A DNA stretch of 64,000 nucleotides from Minicystis rosea (GTDB lineage: Bacteria > Myxococcota_A > Polyangia > Polyangiales > Polyangiaceae), in assembly GCA_001931535.1 (NCBI GenBank), contig CP016211.1, positions 15,081,501 through 15,145,500 of the forward strand, written 5' to 3'. The position numbers and the translations under genes were made by a program. Numbering within the stretch: the stretch's first letter is position 1; each line of letters starts with the position of its first letter. Below the pieces are notes generated by a model. That model was not told the DNA's origin, ran no database searches, and saw nothing but the letters and a program-made list of their open reading frames with translations. This document shows, piece by piece, positions 26,694 through 36,756 of the stretch.

Positions 26694-28973
26694 ATGATGA
26701 GCTCTCGCTCGCTTGGCACCCTAACCCTCTTGAGGCCGCGCGCTGACATTCAATACATCAGCAACAACCTCACCGTTCTTTCCATGCGCACCGATGGCTC
26801 GCTCGCTCCCGAGGCGGACGTAGGCCTGTTCGTGTGCAACACGCGCATCGTCTCTCGATATCACTACCAGGCCAACGGGCGGCCGCTCCGCCCCGTGGCC
26901 CTGTCGCCGGTCGAGCAGAATAGCTGGCTCGGCTACTACCTCGTTTCCTCGGATGACGGTGACGAACATGCCCGGCACACCGTCGAGGTGCGGCTCTCGC
27001 GCCACGCTGGAGACGGTCTTCACGAAGACCTCGACGTCACGAGCTTCTCCCAAGAGCACGCCAGCATCGCGCTCACGCTCGATGTCGAAGCCGACTTTGC
27101 GGACATTCGTGAGACGAGGGGGCCGCGCCGCCAGCATGGAAAGGTGCATTGGGATTCACGGCACGACGGCGCGCTCGAGCTGCGAGGCGACTATCACGCC
27201 GAGCACCCGTACGATCATCAGGGCCAGTCGGGCGTCGCGCGCTTCGATGCCAGCGTGATCGTGCGCGTTCGCTGCGCCGACGCGATTCCATCTCATGAGC
27301 ACGGTCGAATCCATTGGAAGATCGAGCTCGCCCCCCGCGCTTCCTGGCACTGCTGCGTCGACGTCGTCGCGGTCGTCGGCGGCCGGGAGCTGCCGCTCGT
27401 TTACGGTTGTCACGCGTTCTTCGGGACGCACAACGAGCGTGACGTGAAGCGCGGGACCTTTCGTCACCGGGCCGCGTGTTTCTCGATCCCCGGCGCCGCG
27501 ACGCTCTCGCACACGGTGATGTCCACGCTCGAGCGCGCCAAGAGCGATCTCGGAGCGCTTCGTTTGTACGATCTGGATCACGACGAGCGCACTTGGACGG
27601 TCGCCGCCGGCTTGCCGACCTACGTCGGCTTGTTCGGGCGCGACACCCTCGCTGCCGGGACGCAGGCCGCGGTGCTGACCAGCGACATCCTCGCTGGGAC
27701 CGTCATCGTTCTCCCACGTTGGCAGGGGCGCGAAGTGAATGATTGGCGGGACGAGCAGCCGGGCCGGATGCCACATCAATTGCAGACAGGGCCGCTGTCC
27801 CAGCTCCAATTCGATCCCTTCGGCCGATCTTACTCGTCGGTGACCGCGTCGGCGTTCTACCCCGTGGCCGTGTCGGAGCTCTGGCACTGGACCGGGGATC
27901 GTGAGCGCATAGGGCCCCTCATCGAGCCGGCGCTCCGTGCGATGCGGTGGATCGACGCCGACGGCGATCTCGACGGCGACCATTTCTACGAGTACCAAAC
28001 CCGCTCGGAGGACGGGCTTCGTAACCAGGGCTGGAAGGACTCCAGTGACGCGATCGTCCACGCCGACGGCTCCCAAGTGTGCACGCCGATCGCCACCTGC
28101 GAGGAGCAGGGATTCGTGTACCTCGCGAAGCTGCGACTGGCGGAGCTGCTCTTCTGCTTTGGCCGGCGCGAAGAAGCGCGCCGGTTGTTCCACGAGGCAC
28201 GCGAGCTGAAGAGGCGCTTCAACGAGGTCTTCTGGATGCCCGACGCCGGCTACTTCGCGATGGGGCTCGACCGGCACAAGCGACAGATTCGCTCGATGGC
28301 CTCGGATCCGGGGCTCTGTCTGGCCACGGGAATCGTGGAAGAGGCCCTCGCGGAGGCGACAGCCACACGTATGCTCGCCGCGGACATGTTCTCGGGCTGG
28401 GGGGTGCGGACGCTCTCCTCGGACCACCCGGCCTACGATCCCTACAGCTACCATCGAGGATCGGTTTGGCCGGTCGATCAGGGCGCCTTCGCGCTCGGGC
28501 TCGCGCGGTACGGGCTTCACGGCCACGTCGCGCTCCTCGCTCGCAGCCTCTTCGAGACGGCTCGGCTCTTCGAGCACCATCGACTGCCCGAGTGCTTCGC
28601 CGGTCACGCGCGGGACCTCGAGCATCCGTTCCCCGCGATGTATCCCAAGGCCGACTGGCCGCAAGCTTGGTCCGCAGCGAGCGTGTTCACGATGCTCCAA
28701 GCGCTCTTGGGGATATATCCGTTCGCCCCGCTCGATCTCCTGCTCTTGGATCCAGCGCTGCCGGATTGGCTCCCTGAAATCACGATCTCGAACCTCCATG
28801 TCGGCAGCGCCGTCGTCGACATCCGCTTTTGCAGGGATCGGTCCGGCGAGACGCGCTTCGACGTGCTCGAGCGGCGCGGGACCGTGCACATCCTTCGACA
28901 GCCGAGCCCTTGGTCCATCATGACGAGCCCACCGGATCGGCTGTGGGACGTGCTCTCGGCCCGAAAGCCATGA
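26694..28973 (+). CDS. Amylo-alpha-1,6-glucosidase (glycogen debranching) family protein
   Basis: A 759-residue debranching-type enzyme. The N-terminal beta domain reads GSLAPEADVGLFVCNTRIVSRY, a typical opening of the bis-type glycogen-debranching N domain. The C-terminal (alpha/alpha)6 barrel has PTYVGLFGRDTLAAG, LRNQGWKDSSDAI and SYHRGSVWPVDQGAFA, matching the amylo-alpha-1,6-glucosidase catalytic domain. The role is probably hydrolysis of alpha-glucan branches or related oligosaccharides. The start is one of two adjacent ATGs (26694/26697). It heads a plus-strand gene series through 36704 and faces the GH15 gene across 145 bp. Confidence 0.85.
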   Translation: MMSSRSLGTLTLLRPRADIQYISNNLTVLSMRTDGSLAPEADVGLFVCNTRIVSRYHYQANGRPLRPVALSPVEQNSWLGYYLVSSDDGDEHARHTVEVRLSRHAGDGLHEDLDVTSFSQEHASIALTLDVEADFADIRETRGPRRQHGKVHWDSRHDGALELRGDYHAEHPYDHQGQSGVARFDASVIVRVRCADAIPSHEHGRIHWKIELAPRASWHCCVDVVAVVGGRELPLVYGCHAFFGTHNERDVKRGTFRHRAACFSIPGAATLSHTVMSTLERAKSDLGALRLYDLDHDERTWTVAAGLPTYVGLFGRDTLAAGTQAAVLTSDILAGTVIVLPRWQGREVNDWRDEQPGRMPHQLQTGPLSQLQFDPFGRSYSSVTASAFYPVAVSELWHWTGDRERIGPLIEPALRAMRWIDADGDLDGDHFYEYQTRSEDGLRNQGWKDSSDAIVHADGSQVCTPIATCEEQGFVYLAKLRLAELLFCFGRREEARRLFHEARELKRRFNEVFWMPDAGYFAMGLDRHKRQIRSMASDPGLCLATGIVEEALAEATATRMLAADMFSGWGVRTLSSDHPAYDPYSYHRGSVWPVDQGAFALGLARYGLHGHVALLARSLFETARLFEHHRLPECFAGHARDLEHPFPAMYPKADWPQAWSAASVFTMLQALLGIYPFAPLDLLLLDPALPDWLPEITISNLHVGSAVVDIRFCRDRSGETRFDVLERRGTVHILRQPSPWSIMTSPPDRLWDVLSARKP

Positions 28974-29031
28974 TGCGAGGGAGCGTGGCACCGTCGTTGC
29001 GCCGCATTGCCTCCAAAGGAGCGCGACGACG

Positions 29032-30066
29032 ATGAGCAACTCGAATGCACCGGAGGTGGTGGTGATCACGGGCGCGTCCGCTGGTGTCGGGCGCGCGACC
29101 GTGAGGCGGTTCGCCCGCGAGGGGGCTCGCATCGGGTTGATCGCGCGGGGGCGAGACGGTCTCGAGGGCGCGCGCCGCGAGGTCGAGGACGCGGGAGGGA
29201 CCGCGTTGGTCTTGCCCACGGACGTGGCAGACTTCGCGCAGGTATCGGCCGCGGCCGAGGCCGTCGAGGAGCGCCTGGGGCCGATCGACGCGTGGATCAA
29301 CGTCGCCATGACATCGGTGTTCTCGCCGGTGAAGCAGATGCGACCGGAGGAATTCGAGCGCGTCACCAAGGTCACCTACCTCGGTTACGTGTACGGCACG
29401 CTCGCGGCTCTCGAGCGAATGCGACCGCGCAATCGGGGAACGATCGTGCAAGCGAGCTCCGCGCTCGCGTTCCGCGGCATCCCTTTGCAATCGGCCTATT
29501 GCGCGGCCAAGCACGCGATCGTCGGCTTCACCGAGTCGCTCCGCTGCGAGCTGATTCACGATGAATGCGACGTGTATGTCTCGATGGTCCATCTGCCTGC
29601 GCTCAACACGCCGCAGTTCTGCTGGTCCAAGTCGCGTATGCCGCGCCGGCCGCAGCCGGTCCCGCCCATCTTCCAGCCGGAGGTGGCGGCCGAGGCGCTC
29701 CATTGGGCCGCACATCATCGCCGCCGTGACATCGAGGTTGGCCTTCCGACGGTGAAGGCCATCTTGGGCAACAAGGTCATGCCTGGGTTGCTCGATCGCT
29801 ATCTCGCGCGCGTCGGGTACACCGCCCAGCAGACCGACGAGCCTGCCGATCCCCATCGTCCCGACAACCTGTGGCAGCCGGTTCCGCGTGATTTCGGCGC
29901 TCACGGCCGCTTCGACGATCGCGCGAAGCCTTCGAGCACGCAGCTCTGGCTCGATCTCCATCGCGGGCTCGTCGGCGCTGCGGCGCTGTGCACCGCCGGT
30001 CTCGTCGGCCTGGGCGTGCGTCATCTCGCGGCGCAGCGCGCACCCTTTTGGCATCGTGTCTTTTGA
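29032..30066 (+). CDS. Short-chain dehydrogenase/reductase with C-terminal membrane segment
   Basis: A 344-residue SDR: cofactor motif TGASAGVGRAT, catalytic Tyr-Lys in SAYCAAKHA with the preceding QASSALAFRG serine. The usual NAG-like motif is altered to INVAMTSV. Compared with a 250-residue core SDR it has a ~90-residue C-terminal extension ending in a hydrophobic segment (GLVGAALCTAGLVGLGV), so it may be membrane-attached. AGGAG lies 11 nt before the ATG at 29032. It follows the debranching gene at 58 bp. Substrate unknown. Confidence 0.85.
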   Translation: MSNSNAPEVVVITGASAGVGRATVRRFAREGARIGLIARGRDGLEGARREVEDAGGTALVLPTDVADFAQVSAAAEAVEERLGPIDAWINVAMTSVFSPVKQMRPEEFERVTKVTYLGYVYGTLAALERMRPRNRGTIVQASSALAFRGIPLQSAYCAAKHAIVGFTESLRCELIHDECDVYVSMVHLPALNTPQFCWSKSRMPRRPQPVPPIFQPEVAAEALHWAAHHRRRDIEVGLPTVKAILGNKVMPGLLDRYLARVGYTAQQTDEPADPHRPDNLWQPVPRDFGAHGRFDDRAKPSSTQLWLDLHRGLVGAAALCTAGLVGLGVRHLAAQRAPFWHRVF

Positions 30067-30243
30067 ACGATGCCATCGACGAGCGGTATCAGCCTCTCGC
30101 TCGTGCGCCGTTCGGCCCTTCGCTCCATGACAGGGCTCCTGCCGAGAGGGGCGGCTCCTCGTTCACGCCGCGCGTGGAGCGTTGGCACGTCAATCGCAGC
30201 GGTGGGCCGTCGATCTCGCGTTGCGAGCTCGAAGGGGGAAATC

Positions 30244-32031
30244 ATGGCGCAGACCGCGGGCGAATATCTGTTGAAGCGCCTCGTCGCCTGGGGGGTCAAG
30301 CGCGTGTACGCGTATCCCGGTGATGGCATCAACGGCATCGTCGGCGCGTTCCGTCGCGTGTCGGACCTCCGCTTCATCCAGGTCAGGCACGAGGAGCTCG
30401 CGGCCTTCATGGCCTGCGCGCACGCGAAGTTCACCGGGGAGGTGGGCGTGTGCCTGGCGACCTCGGGTCCGGGCGCGATTCACCTGCTGAACGGGCTCTA
30501 CGACGCGAAGATGGATCATCAGCCGGTGGTGGCGATCGTCGGCCAGCAAGACCGCGCCGCGCTCGGCGGGCACTATCAGCAAGAGGTCGATCTCATCTCG
30601 CTCTTCAAGGACGTGGCGCACGAGTACGTGCACATGGCTTCGTCGCCGGTGCAGCTTCGGCACCTCGTCGACCGCGCCTTCCGCATCGCCAAGGCCGAGC
30701 GCACCGTCACGTGCATCATCGTGCCGAAGGACGTCCAGGAGATGGATGCCGTGGAGGCGCCGGCCCACGCGCACGGCACGGTGCACAGCGGGCTCGGCTA
30801 CTGCACGCCGCGCGTCGTACCGAAGGAGGAAGACCTGCGCCGCGCGGCCGACGCGCTCAACGCCGGCAAGCGCGTGGCCATGTTGATCGGCCAAGGCGCG
30901 CTGGGCGCCGCGCCCGAGGTCACGCGCGTGGCCGACATCCTCGGCTGTGGCGTGGCCAAAGCGCTGCTCGGCAAGGCGGCGTTGCCGGACGACCTGCCTT
31001 GGGTCACCGGCGCCATCGGCCTGCTCGGCACCAAGCCGAGCTGGGAGATGATGGTCAATTGCGACACGCTGTTCATGATCGGCTCGAACTTCCCCTATTC
31101 GGAGTTCCTGCCGGAAGAGGGCCAGGCGCGCGGCGTCCAGATCGACATCGATGGTCGCATGCTCGGCATGCGGTATCCGATGGAGGTCAACCTCATCGGC
31201 GACAGCGCCGAGACGCTGCGGGCGCTGATGCCCTATCTCAAGCCCAAGACGGACCGCGCCTGGCGCAAGAAGCTCGAAGAGAGCGTGGCCGATTGGTGGA
31301 AGGTGCTCGAAGCGCGGGCGATGAACGACGCCGATCCGCTGAATCCACAGCGCGTGTATTGGGAGCTCTCGCCGCGGTTGCCGGACCGCTGCATCATCAC
31401 CGCCGACTCGGGATCTTCGGCGAACTGGTTCGCGCGTGATCTCAAGATCCGAGAAGGCATGATGGCCTCGCTCTCGGGCACGCTGGCCACGATGGGCCCG
31501 GGGATGCCCTATGCCGTCGCGGCGAAGTTCGCCTTTCCCGATCGCCCCGTCGTCGCCCTGATCGGCGACGGCGCGATGCAGATGAATGGCAACAACGTGC
31601 TCATCACCGTGTCCAAGTACTGGCGAGAGTGGAAGGACCCGCGCCTCGTCGTGCTCGTGCTCAACAACCACGACCTCAACCAGGTCACCTGGGAGCTCAG
31701 GGCGATGAGCGGAGATCCGAAGTTCATGGCCTCGCAGGAGCTGCCCGATTTCCCGTACGCCGCCTATGCGGAGGCGCTCGGGCTCTATGGCGTGCGCATC
31801 AACCGTCCCGAGCAGGTCGGGCCGACGTGGGACGACGTGTTCCGGGCCGATCGGCCGGTGGTGGTGGAAGCGGTCACCGATCCCGAGGTCCCGCCGCTCC
31901 CGCCGCACATCCAGTTGAAGCAGGCCAAGGCGCTCACCTCGGCGCTCCTCGCCGGTGATCCGGGCGCGCGCGGCGTCATTCGCCAAGCGTATCGCGACAT
32001 GATCGAGAGCTGGATTCCACACCGGGGGTGA
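30244..32031 (+). CDS. Thiamine-diphosphate enzyme of the pyruvate oxidase/acetolactate synthase family
   Basis: A 595-residue ThDP enzyme: catalytic Glu in RHEELAAFMA, pyrimidine-domain AYPGDGINGI, central domain IGQGALGAAPEV, and ThDP/Mg-binding motif GDGAMQMNG...NNHDLN. The sequence LATSGPGAIHLLNGLYDAKMD is typical of pyruvate-oxidase-like (PoxB) proteins rather than biosynthetic acetolactate synthases. GAAGGGGGAA precedes the ATG at 30244; the open frame runs further upstream without homology. It decarboxylates a 2-keto acid. The next gene starts 2 bp after its stop, so they are in one operon. Confidence 0.88.
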   Translation: MAQTAGEYLLKRLVAWGVKRVYAYPGDGINGIVGAFRRVSDLRFIQVRHEELAAFMACAHAKFTGEVGVCLATSGPGAIHLLNGLYDAKMDHQPVVAIVGQQDRAALGGHYQQEVDLISLFKDVAHEYVHMASSPVQLRHLVDRAFRIAKAERTVTCIIVPKDVQEMDAVEAPAHAHGTVHSGLGYCTPRVVPKEEDLRRAADALNAGKRVAMLIGQGALGAAPEVTRVADILGCGVAKALLGKAALPDDLPWVTGAIGLLGTKPSWEMMVNCDTLFMIGSNFPYSEFLPEEGQARGVQIDIDGRMLGMRYPMEVNLIGDSAETLRALMPYLKPKTDRAWRKKLEESVADWWKVLEARAMNDADPLNPQRVYWELSPRLPDRCIITADSGSSANWFARDLKIREGMMASLSGTLATMGPGMPYAVAAKFAFPDRPVVALIGDGAMQMNGNNVLITVSKYWREWKDPRLVVLVLNNHDLNQVTWELRAMSGDPKFMASQELPDFPYAAYAEALGLYGVRINRPEQVGPTWDDVFRADRPVVVEAVTDPEVPPLPPHIQLKQAKALTSALLAGDPGARGVIRQAYRDMIESWIPHRG

Positions 32032-32033
32032 CG

Positions 32034-33138
32034 ATGCCCATCGAGCGGCCGCGTGAATCGATTCCGATCGAGCGGCTCGACGTGGCCGCGTACACGATTC
32101 CGACGGATCGCCCGGAGTCGGATGGGACGCTCGCGTGGAGCAAGACGACGCTCGTCGTCGTGCACGCGTCCGCCGGCGGCGCGCGTGGGCTCGGTTATAC
32201 GTATGCCGACGTGGCCACGGCGCGGCTCATCGGCGACACGCTCGCCGACGTGGTGCGCGGGCGCGACGCCATGGCCGTTCCGGGGGCGTGGGCCGCGATG
32301 GTTCGCAGCATTCGCAACCTGGGGCGGCCGGGGATCGCGCAGATGGCGATTGCCGCGGTCGATGCTGCGATATGGGATCTGAAGGCGCGTTTGCTCGGGC
32401 TGCCGCTCGCCGTGCTGCTCGGCAAGGCGCGTGATCGGGTGCCGATCTACGGCAGCGGCGGCTTCACGTCGTACACGGAGCGCGAGATCGCGGCGCAGCT
32501 CGGCGGCTGGGCCGCAGACGGCATCCCGCGGGTGAAGATGAAGGTCGGGCGCGAGCCCGCCGCGGATCTCGATCGGGTGCGCGCGGCGCGCGCGGCCATC
32601 GGCCCGGGCGCCGCGCTGTTCGTCGACGCCAACGGGGCCTATTCACGCAAACAGGCGCTCGCGTTCGCAGAGCGGTTTGCGGGCGAGGGCGTCACTTGGT
32701 TCGAGGAGCCGGTGAGCTCGGACGATCTGGCGGGACTGCGGCTCCTCCGCGATCGAGCGCCTGCCGGAGTGGATGTCGCGGCCGGCGAGTATGGATACGA
32801 CATCGGCTACTTCCGCCGCATGCTCGAGGCCGGCGCGGTCGACGTGCTCCAGGCCGACGCGAGCCGCTGTGGGATCACCGGTTTTCTCGCGGTGGGCGCG
32901 CTCTGCGAGGCGCGCTCTCGACCTCTCCGGGCACTGTGCGCCCTCGCTCCACCTGCACGCCGCGTGCGCGGTGCAGCGGCTCGCGCACCTCGAGTACTTC
33001 CACGATCACGTCCGCATCGAGCGGATGCTCTTCGATGGAGCGGTGACGCCCGTGGGCGGCACGCTCGCTCCGGACCTCGCGCGTCCGGGCATGGGAATCG
33101 AGCTCCGGCGCGCAGACGCCGAGCGCTTCATGGTGTGA
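32034..33138 (+). CDS. Enolase-superfamily (mandelate racemase-like) enzyme, frame broken near the C-terminus
   Basis: The intact part has the muconate lactonizing/mandelate racemase layout: KMK general-base motif (RVKMKVG), metal ligands in FVDANGAY, WFEEPVS and AAGEYGYD. At about 32918-32931 the frame breaks in CCTCTCCGGG after CEARSRPL. The family's next segment, SGHCAPSLHLHAACAV...EYFHDHVRIE, is in another frame and ends at 33138. Two missing bases (a TC unit) or one extra base explain it. Unrepaired, the first frame runs to 33149 with an Arg-rich tail. It likely dehydrates or epimerises a sugar acid. ATG 32034 follows GGGGGTG; a GTG at 32028 would overlap the previous stop. Confidence 0.75.
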
Positions 33139-33145
33139 GGGCGAC

Positions 33146-36100
33146 ATGACACATGTCGAACATCGAGAGACGAGGACGCCCGCGGAGAGCAGGCCGTCTG
33201 CACCCGTTCAGCGCGAGCTCGACGAGGGCGTGATTCGCTTTCCGGGAGATCGTCGCGTGCGGCTCGGCGCCGTGGCCAGCCCCGAAGTCGAAGCGCTTGC
33301 GGAGGAGCTCAGTCACACGGTCGAAGGCGAAGTTCGCTTCACCGCGGGTGACCGCGCGCTTTATGCGACGGATGGATCGAACTATCGGCAGCTCCCCATC
33401 GGCGTCGTCCTCCCGCGCCACAAGGACGACGTCATCGCGGCCGTCGCGGCGTGCCGGAAGCACGGCGCGCCGATCCTCCCACGCGGCTGCGGGACGAGCC
33501 TGGCCGGGCAGTCGTGCAACGTCGCCGTCATCCTCGACTGCTCGAAATACCTGCGCGGCGTCCTCGATCTCGATCGAGCAAACAAGCGCGCCCGCGTCCT
33601 GCCCGGCACCATCCTGGACACGTTGCGCGACGAAGCGGTGAAAGGCGATCTGACGTTCGCGCCCGATCCCGCGACCCACGCGTACTGCACGCTCGGCGGC
33701 ATGATCGGCAACAACTCCTGCGGCACCCACTCGGTGCTCGGCGGGCGCACGGCCGACAACGTCCACGCGCTCGAGGTGCTCACGTACGACGGGCTGCGAC
33801 TCTCCGTGGGCCCGACGAGCGAGGCCGAGCTCGACGCCATCCTCCGCAAAGGCGGCCGGCGCGCGCAAATCTATGCCGCGCTCCGCTCCATCCGCGACGA
33901 GTACGCCGCTCTCATCCGCGCGACCTATCCACGCATTCCGCGGCGCGTGTCCGGCTACAACCTCGACGAGCTCTTGCCCGAGAACGGCTTCCACGTGGCC
34001 CGCGCGCTGGTCGGCACCGAAGGGACGTGCGTGACGGTGCTCGAGGCCACGCTCCGCCTCGTCGATTGGCCGCGCGCCCGATCCCTCCTCGTGCTCGGTT
34101 ATCCCGACGTCTACGCCGCCGGCGATCACGTGCCCGAGCTGCTTCGATTCGGGCCGATCGCGCTCGAGGGGATCGATCATCGTCTCATCGAGTTCATCCA
34201 CAAGAAGGGGCTCCACGAGCGCTACCTTCACTACCTGCCCGAGGGCCGTGGCTTCCTCCTGGTCGAGCTCGGCGGTGACACGAAGGAGGAAGCGGACGCC
34301 AAAGCGCACGAGATCATGCGCGCCCTCTCACGCGCTGGGAATCCACCGCACGCCAAGCTGTACGACGACCCCGACCAGGAACAGGCGATCTGGGAGGTGC
34401 GCGAATCGGGGCTCGGCGCGACGGCGCGCGTCCCTGGAGAGCCCGACTCGTGGCCCGGGTGGGAAGACTCGGCGGTGCATCCGGACAACCTCGGTGACTA
34501 TCTCCGCGACCTGCGCGCGCTGTTCGATCGCTACGACTACCATCCTGCGCTCTATGGCCACTTCGGGCAGGCGTGCGTGCATTGCCGCGTGGACTTCGAC
34601 CTCGTGACAGCCGAGGGTATCCGCCATTTCAAGAGCTTCCTCGACGAAGCCACCGATCTGGTGGTGCGGTATGGCGGCTCGTTCTCCGGAGAGCACGGTG
34701 ATGGCCAGTCTCGCGCGGAGTTCCTCCCGAAGATGTACGGCAGCGAGATCATCAACGCCTTCCGCCGCTTCAAGGCTGCTTGGGATCCCGAAGGACGAAT
34801 GAACCCCGGCAAGGTGGTCGATCCGTATCGTGTCGATCAAGACATGCGCCTCGGCGCCGGTTTCCATCCCGCCGAGGTCCAAACGCATTTTCGTTTTCCG
34901 GACGACGACGGAAACCTCACGCGCGCGACCATGCGTTGTGTCGGTGTCGGCAAGTGCCGCGCTCACGACGGCGGCACGATGTGCCCGAGCTACATGGTGA
35001 CGCACGAGGAGGAGCACTCGACGCGCGGTCGGGCGCGGCTCCTCTTCGAGATGCTGGAAGGCAGCGAGCTCTCCGGCTTCCGCGACGAGGAGGTGAAAGA
35101 GTCGCTGGATCTTTGTCTCGCCTGCAAGGGATGCAAGAGTGATTGTCCGGTCAACGTCGACATGGCGACGTACAAGGCCGAGTTCCTCTCCCATTACTAT
35201 GAGCGGCGCCTGCGCCCGCGGGCCGCGTATACGATGGGCCTCATCTACTGGTGGGCGCGCCTCGGACAGCGCGCGCCGGGGCTCGCGAACCTCATCTCCC
35301 AGACGCCTTCTCTCGCGAGCGTGGCCAAGAAGCTCGGTGGCATCGCGCCCGAGCGAAGCATCCCTCCCTTCGCGAAGCAGTCGTTCCGCGCGTGGTTCCA
35401 AGCCCGGCCGCGGCGCAACGCCGGTGGGCCGCAGGTGCTGCTCTGGCCGGACACGTTCAACAACCACTTCTTTCCGGACACGGCCATCGCGGCGACCGAA
35501 GTGCTCGAGTGGGCCGGTTACGAGGTGATCATTCCGGCGCGCGCGCTCTGCTGTGGCCGGCCCCTCTACGACTTCGGCTTCCTGAAGCTGACCAAACGCC
35601 TGCTCACCCAAGTGATGAGCGAGCTCCGCGATCCCCTCGCGCGCGGCATTCCCATCGTCGGTCTCGAGCCGAGCTGCGTGTCGGTCTTTCGTGACGAGCT
35701 GCACGGCCTCTTTCCGGACGACGCGCTCGCATCGAAGCTGCGGGAACGGACGCACTCGTTCGGCGACTTCCTCGCGCAGGTCGCCGATCATGTCGCGTTG
35801 CCGCGGCTCGATCGGCGCGCCGTGGTGCACGGTCACTGTCATCACAAAGCCATTCTCGGGATGGATGGAGAGCGCGACGTGCTCGAGGCGATGGGGCTCG
35901 ATCACCGGATCCTCGACTCGGGGTGCTGCGGGATGGCGGGCGCGTTCGGCTTCGAGGAGGGCGACAAATACGAAGTCTCGATCCAGTGCGGCGAGCGCGT
36001 GTTGCTCCCGAGCGTGCGGTCGGCGCCGCGGGACGCGTTGATCATCTCCGACGGCTTCAGTTGTCGCGAGCAGATCCACCAGACGACCGAGCGGCAGGCG

Positions 36101-36448
36101 CTGCACCTCGCCGAGGTCGTGCGCATGGGGATCGTGCACGGTCCGAGCGGCCCGGCAGGCGATCCTCCGGAGCGCGCGTGCCTGCCCGCGTCGAGCGACG
36201 TACCGATGATGCGCCCGGCTGCGGCCCTCGCGTTCGTCGCGGCGCCGGCAGGTGCGGCGACGCTCTTGGCGGGGGGCCGGTGGCTCACGCGTGAGCGCCG
36301 CGGGCAACGCCGGCGCCGGCTGGCAGCGGCAGGGGCCATCGGCGCCGCGCTCGCGGCCATCGGGCTCATCGCGCGCAGCGCCCGACGGCCGTCGCGTATC
36401 CCCTGCGGCACCGCTGTGGCCTCCCGCGGTGCGACCACGAAGACATGA
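33146..36448 (+). CDS. FAD-linked oxidase/Fe-S fusion (GlcD-GlcF type) with membrane tail
   Basis: An 1,100-residue fusion. Residues ~60-530 are a PCMH FAD domain (LPRGCGTSLAGQSCNVAVI, GMIGNNSCGTHSVLGG) with an oxidase cap (SFSGEHGDGQSRAEFLPKM...GRMNPGKVVDP). Next come two 4Fe-4S clusters, CVGVGKCRAHDGGTMCPSY and CLACKGCKSDCPVN, then two CCG-type repeats (ARALCCGRPLYDFG; DSGCCGMAGAFG). The last ~100 residues add Ala/Gly-rich hydrophobic segments absent from usual members (AAALAFVAAPAGAATLL; LAAAGAIGAALAAIGLIA), suggesting membrane attachment. It should oxidise a 2-hydroxy acid and pass electrons to the membrane chain. It starts 7 bp after the enolase-family stop. Confidence 0.88.
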   Translation: MTHVEHRETRTPAESRPSAPVQRELDEGVIRFPGDRRVRLGAVASPEVEALAEELSHTVEGEVRFTAGDRALYATDGSNYRQLPIGVVLPRHKDDVIAAVAACRKHGAPILPRGCGTSLAGQSCNVAVILDCSKYLRGVLDLDRANKRARVLPGTILDTLRDEAVKGDLTFAPDPATHAYCTLGGMIGNNSCGTHSVLGGRTADNVHALEVLTYDGLRLSVGPTSEAELDAILRKGGRRAQIYAALRSIRDEYAALIRATYPRIPRRVSGYNLDELLPENGFHVARALVGTEGTCVTVLEATLRLVDWPRARSLLVLGYPDVYAAGDHVPELLRFGPIALEGIDHRLIEFIHKKGLHERYLHYLPEGRGFLLVELGGDTKEEADAKAHEIMRALSRAGNPPHAKLYDDPDQEQAIWEVRESGLGATARVPGEPDSWPGWEDSAVHPDNLGDYLRDLRALFDRYDYHPALYGHFGQACVHCRVDFDLVTAEGIRHFKSFLDEATDLVVRYGGSFSGEHGDGQSRAEFLPKMYGSEIINAFRRFKAAWDPEGRMNPGKVVDPYRVDQDMRLGAGFHPAEVQTHFRFPDDDGNLTRATMRCVGVGKCRAHDGGTMCPSYMVTHEEEHSTRGRARLLFEMLEGSELSGFRDEEVKESLDLCLACKGCKSDCPVNVDMATYKAEFLSHYYERRLRPRAAYTMGLIYWWARLGQRAPGLANLISQTPSLASVAKKLGGIAPERSIPPFAKQSFRAWFQARPRRNAGGPQVLLWPDTFNNHFFPDTAIAATEVLEWAGYEVIIPARALCCGRPLYDFGFLKLTKRLLTQVMSELRDPLARGIPIVGLEPSCVSVFRDELHGLFPDDALASKLRERTHSFGDFLAQVADHVALPRLDRRAVVHGHCHHKAILGMDGERDVLEAMGLDHRILDSGCCGMAGAFGFEEGDKYEVSIQCGERVLLPSVRSAPRDALIISDGFSCREQIHQTTERQALHLAEVVRMGIVHGPSGPAGDPPERACLPASSDVPMMRPAAALAFVAAPAGAATLLAGGRWLTRERRGQRRRRLAAAGAIGAALAAIGLIARSARRPSRIPCGTAVASRGATTKT

Positions 36449-36464
36449 GCGATGGAGACCCGAG

Positions 36465-36704
36465 ATGCTGGAACGTGTCCGATCCACCACGTTTGATCTC
36501 GAGGCCGTCCGCCACCCTCTCCGCGAACGGCTCCACCCTCACGCCCAACCGAAATCCGCGCGCGCCATCGAAGCGCCGTCCGCGCGCGAGCGAAATGAGC
36601 AACGTCTCCGTTCGGCGCGAAGCTTTGCGGTCATCGCGTTGATCGCCGCCGGGCTCGTCGCCGCGCTCATGGTCGTTCGCCGCGAACGACATCGCATCTG
36701 GTGA
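36465..36704 (+). CDS. Small single-pass membrane protein
   Basis: A 79-residue protein whose second half has one transmembrane helix (SFAVIALIAAGLVAALMVV) followed by an Arg-rich end. GGAGACCC lies 5 nt before the ATG, and the gene begins 16 bp after the FAD/Fe-S gene, so it is probably the last gene of that operon. It might help anchor the oxidoreductase; that is inference. A competing frame from 36445 (65 codons) has no domain character. Confidence 0.5.
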   Translation: MLERVRSTTFDLEAVRHPLRERLHPHAQPKSARAIEAPSARERNEQRLRSARSFAVIALIAAGLVAALMVVRRERHRIW

Positions 36705-36756
36705 ATGCCAGTGTTGCTCGATTCGATACGTCCTTGGGGCGCCGGCCTCGCGTGGC

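Noticed and set aside
36445..36642. 65-codon frame starting at the stop of the FAD/Fe-S gene
   Set aside because: Overlaps the better small membrane-protein frame, with no hydrophobic segment or domain; the other frame has both a ribosome site and a transmembrane helix.
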